Source: Notospermus geniculatus (lineage: Eukaryota; Nemertea; Pilidiophora; Heteronemertea; Lineidae). From it: 64,000 nucleotides of DNA. A program made the position numbers and the translations under genes. The stretch lies in assembly GCA_002633025.1 (NCBI GenBank), contig NMRB01000394.1, forward strand, positions 32,884 to 96,883, in the 5' to 3' direction. This document shows positions 59,616 to 64,000 of the stretch, one piece after another (the stretch's first letter is position 1; every line of letters begins with the position of its first letter). Under the pieces are notes generated by a model. The model saw only the letters and a program-made list of their open reading frames with translations. It did not search any database and had not been told where the DNA came from.

Positions 59616-59830
59616 TTGCAAGCGAAATGGCGAAGCGAAGCAAAGCAAATTTCCCCAAGCGATGTGGCAAAAACCTAATACTCAGGAAGCATTGGCGTGT
59701 ACAAACTGAGAATGTTCAGTGCTGAGACTGCTCTCAGTTTGTAAACGCCAATGCTTCCTGAGTGTCTGAAAGTTTTTCGCCACATCGCTTGGTGTAATTT
59801 GCTTGCTTCGCTTCGCCATTTCGTTTGCAG
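59616..59830. mobile_element. Foldback element GCAAGCGAAATGGCGAAGCG
   Basis: TTGCAAGCGAAATGGCGAAG is inverted as CTTCGCCATTTCGTTTGCAG. Inner pairs CCAAGCGATGTGGC / GCCACATCGCTTGG and CTCAGGAAGCATTGGCGT / ACGCCAATGCTTCCTGAG make one 215-bp hairpin. Confidence 0.7.
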
Positions 59831-60199
59831 TGTTCATCCGTAGCTGAACACCATCAAATGGGTATTATAAGGAAAGCTCTCAGGAAGTGCTCTCCAATGA
59901 ATACCTCGAGAGGGTTTACCAAATTCTTCAGAAACCTGTCCATTTTGTTCTTATTGGTGAAATTGTTGATGGAAATGGAAGGGTTAAGGTCATAGTTATA
60001 CTGGCATTGCAAGGAGACAAATATTCGTAAAGGTACGAGCATCGATAGCAAAACTACACTGGAAAGTTTTTCAACACATTCACAATTTAATCAGGCAACC
60101 ATCAACTTAAATGTTTTGTAATTATGTCAACGTAACAGCAGATATCAAAATGAATTCGAATTTAATCGTGATCACATTTTATACACCGAAAGCACCAAT

Positions 60200-61463
60200 T
60201 CAAAAGGCCGAGTAACTTTTGTTCAATGGAGAAATATAGGGCTTGCCTGAAACCAGGGAGACCATGGTGTCTCCATGCACAGGACTGCTAGGCAATGCTG
60301 ATGGTTTGTCCACATCTGGTCTGGTATGGCCACTTTTACGTGCACCAAGTTCTGCAATGATAATTTGCCAAATGCAGCAATTTTCCTTGATTTGGTACTT
60401 GATCAGCAGTGAGCATCAGGAACAGGTTTTTCAGAGCACAACACCTCAAATTTAGTTTGACATGCTCGATAAAAATTTTTAATGAAATTTGAGATCTTTG
60501 AACTGATAACCAGATGCAGACGGGATAATGGCTGATATTCATAAAAGCTAGCAAATGCTTTGCATCAAGTCTTATAGTACATTCACATTGGACCTTCCTG
60601 TACAAAACTCAAGTAAACGCATTTACTACCTTTTAGGTATACCAGCCAATATCAACATTACCCAGCAGTAAAATGCAGACCTTTTTGTTTATCATAGGTC
60701 AGGAGATATGAGCAGTTTGTACTGATGAGATAATTTCTTTTCTTTCTACATTTCTCATGTACCGGCAGTCTTTTTTCTACATTTCTCATGTATCGTAGTC
60801 CTGTCATCTACATTTGTGACCCTTCGCTACAAAACCAGTGTTAAGTCACCCGGAATATGAGCCTAAATGTACAATGTACCAACATGACACTGGGAGATAA
60901 AGACAGAAATAGAATCACTCAAACTTCACAACAGACAGACAATACCGAAATTGGCAAATGTAACCCTCCACCACAAAACCAGTCACTCTGAGGTTGGCAA
61001 GTTGGGACCAACATATTTGTCAATTTTGTGATGTCTGCGTGATTCTATTTCTGTCTTTTTCTCCTGGTGTCATGTCAGTTCGTTAGGCTCATTTTCCGTG
61101 CGACTTTACTCCACCGGTTTTGTCATGGAGGGTCACATTTTTCATTTTGTCATTTCTCCCTACATTTCTCATCTAGCAGAAATCTCTCAGCACATATCAT
61201 ACAACAGAGAATATACATACAAATTACAGGCAAGAAACAAATGAAGGTACAACATTAGCAAGTTTACCTTTTATAATTATAATAAAGACAACAATAGGCA
61301 GAGCCAAGAAAATGTTCCCACACCATATCAACTGACATTCTCCTATGGTGGACACACAACATGTGAAACTAGTACCGGGTATACTGAAAACTGGGGCCAC
61401 TGCAGCCTGCTGCTCTCCTATCCTGTCAATAACCCATTTTAGAGCTTGTGCAGATGACGTCAT
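60200..61463 (-). CDS. Small single-pass membrane protein, unrecognised (two exons)
   Basis: Exons 61268-61463 and 60200-60351 on - join in phase (G|AA) to 115 residues. Exon 1 starts MTSSAQALKWVIDRIGEQQA; it contains a Cys-bearing stretch and one clear membrane span, FLALPIVVFIIII (about 52-64), then a Lys. Exon 2 reads ELGARKSGHTRPDVDKPSAL and ends PLNKSYSAF. Acceptor aaattatcattgcag and donor GTAAAC are acceptable. There is no cleavable signal at the N terminus, so a single anchor with a basic, proline-rich C-terminal tail is likely. I do not recognise the family. The start lies in a cluster of TGACGTCA sites, and an intronic MITE sits at 60815-61137. Not confirmed by homology. Confidence 0.45.
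60815..61137. mobile_element. TGTGACCCTC MITE, copy 3, with doubled 5' end
   Basis: TGTGACCCTTCGCTACAAAACCAG and ATGGAGGGTCACA at the ends, with a second TGTAACCCTCCACCACAAAACC inside at about 60959. Same plan as 47927-48273. In the intron of the small membrane-protein gene. Confidence 0.7.
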
Positions 61464-61672
61464 CACAGAAAGACTCGCCACCTTGACAGTCAAATTGACG
61501 TCAAATGATGTCGTCGACTCACGTCGTGCACTTTGTCGTCGGCACAAGTGAAGTGTGTGTGACTTCAATCATGACGGGATCTACATGTGGTGCACTTTGT
61601 CGTTGACGTCAGCATGGTGGACCGCCTGTCGTTGACGTCAGCATGGTGGACCGCCGGTCAAAAGTGACGTCA
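61455..61672. promoter_or_regulatory. Cluster of five TGACGTCA (CRE/ATF) palindromes
   Basis: Perfect TGACGTCA at 61455, 61496, 61604, 61633 and 61665. The third and fourth sit in a 29-bp tandem repeat (TGACGTCAGCATGGTGGACC..). The first overlaps the ATG of the small membrane-protein gene on -. Such sites bind CREB/ATF bZIP factors. A promoter role is inferred from the position. Confidence 0.5.
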
Positions 61673-61879
61673 TAATGAGCCAGTGCACAAACTCTACAGT
61701 GTTTTTTCACCAAGGCTGGTTGCTAATTTTCATATGAAGCAATAACTGATACAAACACTTGGCTATTCACCAAAGAGGCCTGTACTGCATGAGCAGCAAG
61801 CTTGCAATCTTATTTTCCATAATTACTACGATCATTGCTAATTTTGAGCACCTTTTCTTATGTAATCAACTGAAGTTCA

Positions 61880-61983
61880 CCAACAGGAGACAACCATTAA
61901 CTGGGCTGGACAATGGCAATGCCAATTCCTCTGCCAATATCTCCGAGGAAAAAGCAATTCAGATCATGTTACAACAGAACTGA
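61880..61983 (+). CDS. Candidate terminal exon, unrecognised
   Basis: After ttcaccaacag the frame reads RRQPLTGLDNGNANSSANIS then EEKAIQIMLQQN and stop. Plausible composition, but no partner exon and no known family. Confidence 0.2.
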
Positions 61984-62485
61984 TGAACCATCGATGTTGT
62001 CTGCTGGTAGTAATAAGCTGCTGAGGAGGTGAAAGTGAGTAATCAGTGGTCCACGTTTTGTACTACATCATCTAAATGTTATGTAACTAGGTGTGAATTC
62101 AGTACCAAAAGTTCACGAGACAAATGACCATCTTTTGATTTCAGACCTTTGTCAGACTGGCGCTGCCAACAATATGACTATTTGTACCATTAACCCTCAG
62201 GGAAGGATCATGCCTTGTCTTAGGCAACCTCATGGCACTGGTTGAAGTACAACACTCTAGTTTGTTATTAGTATAAGCAAAAAAATACGCTTTCCTCTTG
62301 GATTGCTTAGAATCAGGAACAGAAAAGGGCCATATTCTTTAATTTAATGGGGGTTTTGCTGATTTTTCTGAAATTAGTACCCTCAAAAATATTTCGGGTG
62401 GAGACTCTGATCAGCTAGGCCTAAAGGTTTTTCAAGGATAGATTATGGATTATTCTCAAAATATTCAGTCCTCAAAGGGTTAAGA

Positions 62486-62954
62486 CACAGCTGACTGGTA
62501 CAGGACAGTGCGCCTTTGACTTTCGCTGGAATTAGGACAAATATTTCATGTCACAACACCTTTCTGTTTCAAAGTTAGCACAAACGATTCAACTAACAAG
62601 AGCAGGGCAAGAGCAGCTCAATAAATATGTACAAATTACGCTGCCATCCCCTGCAGCTCCACAAAATTGGCGACTCCAACGGCACTCTAAAGGATGCCGA
62701 AAGATAAATAACAAATACCTAACGATATAGATGGGACTAGTGAAATTTGAAAATGCTGTTTCATTTAAATTTGATGCAAGGAGAGAAAAGTTCGCGACTG
62801 GCAAGAAATGAACTCCATGTCAAGGCTCATATGGACGAAACTGACAAATCCCTGAGCGCTTGAAAGTTCACACTCATATTCTTTTGGTGTTACATTGCCA
62901 ACCAAACTACTCTGTCCCCAGAATTCCCTATCCGGGATGCCAACCAAACTACTC
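62486..62954. repeat. First unit of a ~469-bp direct duplication
   Basis: CACAGCTGACTGGTACAGGA to AACCAAACTACTC is repeated almost base for base at 62956-63424, directly after a lone N (62955). Probably an assembly artefact. Confidence 0.8.
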
Positions 62955-62955
62955 N

Positions 62956-63424
62956 CACAGCTGACTGGTACAGGACAGGGCGCCTTTGACTTTCGCTGGA
63001 ATTAGGACAAATATTTCATGTCACAACACCTTTCTGTTTCAAAGTTAGCACAAACGATTCAACTAACAAGAGCAGGGCAAGAGCAGCTCAATAAATATGT
63101 ACAAATTACGCTGCCATCGCCTGCAGCTCCACAAAATTGGCGACTCCAACGGCACTCTAAAGGATGCCGAAAGATAAATAACAAATACCTAACGATATAG
63201 ATGGGACTAGTGAAATTTGAAAATGCTGTTTCATTTAAATTTGATGCAAGGAGAGAAAAGTTCGCGACTGGCAAGAAATGAACTCCATGTCAAGGCTCAT
63301 ATGGACGAAACTGACAAATCCCTGAGCGCTTGAAAGTTCACACTCATATTCTTTTGGTGTTACATTGCCAACCAAACTACTCTGTCACCAGAATTCCCTA
63401 TCCGGGATGCCAACCAAACTACTC
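62956..63424. repeat. Second unit of the ~469-bp direct duplication
   Basis: Offset exactly 470 bases from the first unit, with only a few substitutions. Confidence 0.8.
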
Positions 63425-63455
63425 TGTCGCCAGAATTCCCTATCCGGGAGCCCCA
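63368..63455. repeat. 42-bp tandem repeat, about two units
   Basis: CCAACCAAACTACTCTGTC(A/G)CCAGAATTCCCTATCCGGGA units follow each other. The same unit occurs before the N at 62955, where the assembly probably collapsed or jumped. Confidence 0.7.
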
Positions 63456-64000
63456 ATTTTACAAACAGTAATAAATAGCCATTTACCAGCACATGATACA
63501 ACAACGCAGAATTCCACACGTTAGGAATAAGTGGACGGACATAACACTGGTCCACAAACATCAAATAGTCAAGCAGATTTCTCAGGAGGTGAAGTATTAC
63601 GGTAACAATCGTCGTCATACTGACAAAATATTTTGCAAGAGCAGTTGCTGTCATTGTGGCAGAGTATCAAAACCACATCAAACTTGAAAAAAAATCCAAG
63701 AACATTGTCCTGACCACTCGGAATACATTACCCTCAATACACTGAACTTAAGTACAGCATAGTTAATATCTTCACTCTAACAACACAACTATTACCTTTG
63801 ACACTGAACTAAACAGAGATGACCTGGCCACAATTACACATTACTTTAACCACAGACCCAAAATAAAGAAATTGACTCCAGCTAGAAATAACAGTGCTGA
63901 ACATTGATATTTGAGTCAACGAGTCCATGGTACACAAACGCCTATTAAATGGGACCTTTACAACTGATCCTAGATGTGCAACTATTAATTTCCGTGAGCC
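63456..64000. other. No gene or repeat seen
   Basis: Unique AT-rich sequence to the end of the window. Confidence 0.5.

Noticed and set aside
62548-63274. Twin identical short frames on both strands
   Set aside because: They are the same sequence duplicated around the N at 62955.

Overview
This is a eukaryotic nuclear DNA window with spliced genes, GT-AG introns, polyadenylation signals and a very high load of short non-autonomous transposable elements. The protein set (BBS10, RP9, beta-tubulin, PSMG4 and FASTKD1 orthologues), the long introns, the tRNA-headed SINEs and the many MITEs suggest a marine invertebrate deuterostome (echinoderm, hemichordate or lancelet). The exact taxon is an inference I cannot settle from sequence alone. 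Short N runs, one 161-base gap and two direct duplications abutting single Ns show a draft assembly.

Layout, left to right. BBS10-like chaperonin on + (561-2189), tail to tail with an RP9-like zinc-knuckle splicing protein on - (3810 to at least 6395). Then two beta-tubulin genes in tandem on -: gene A (9917-15181) and gene B (22376-42016). Both are split into four exons at identical positions, but B has introns of 6 and 11.6 kb. Gene B is head to head with PSMG4, a proteasome assembly chaperone, on + (42519-44530); 502 bp separate the start codons. PSMG4 is tail to tail with FASTKD1, a mitochondrial RNA-binding FAST/RAP protein, on - (46562-52013). A small two-exon gene for a single-pass membrane protein that I do not recognise lies on - at 60200-61463, under a cluster of TGACGTCA sites. 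The stretches 15-22 kb, 52-60 kb and 61.5-64 kb hold almost only repeats, with a few weak exon candidates.

Functionally these are ordinary cellular genes: a ciliary chaperonin complex, tubulin that could supply axonemes and cytoplasm, pre-mRNA splicing, proteasome assembly and mitochondrial RNA metabolism. The two tubulins differ at isotype-marker residues and in their C-terminal tails, which suggests division of labour.

The most unusual content is the mobile DNA. (1) A short element with a hairpin head and a conserved tail occurs four times, each flanked by 13-16 bp direct repeats, and the outer hairpin stems pair within each copy although they differ between copies. (2) A 1.24-kb foldback element in PSMG4 intron 1 has arms made of degenerate GCCTT repeats, a perfect 16-bp terminal repeat and an 8-bp target duplication. 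(3) A set of near-perfect hairpins starts with GGGCC, some nested reciprocally with a second family. (4) A 670-bp element has perfect 28-bp termini and a 5-bp target duplication. I saw no transposase or reverse transcriptase anywhere in the window.
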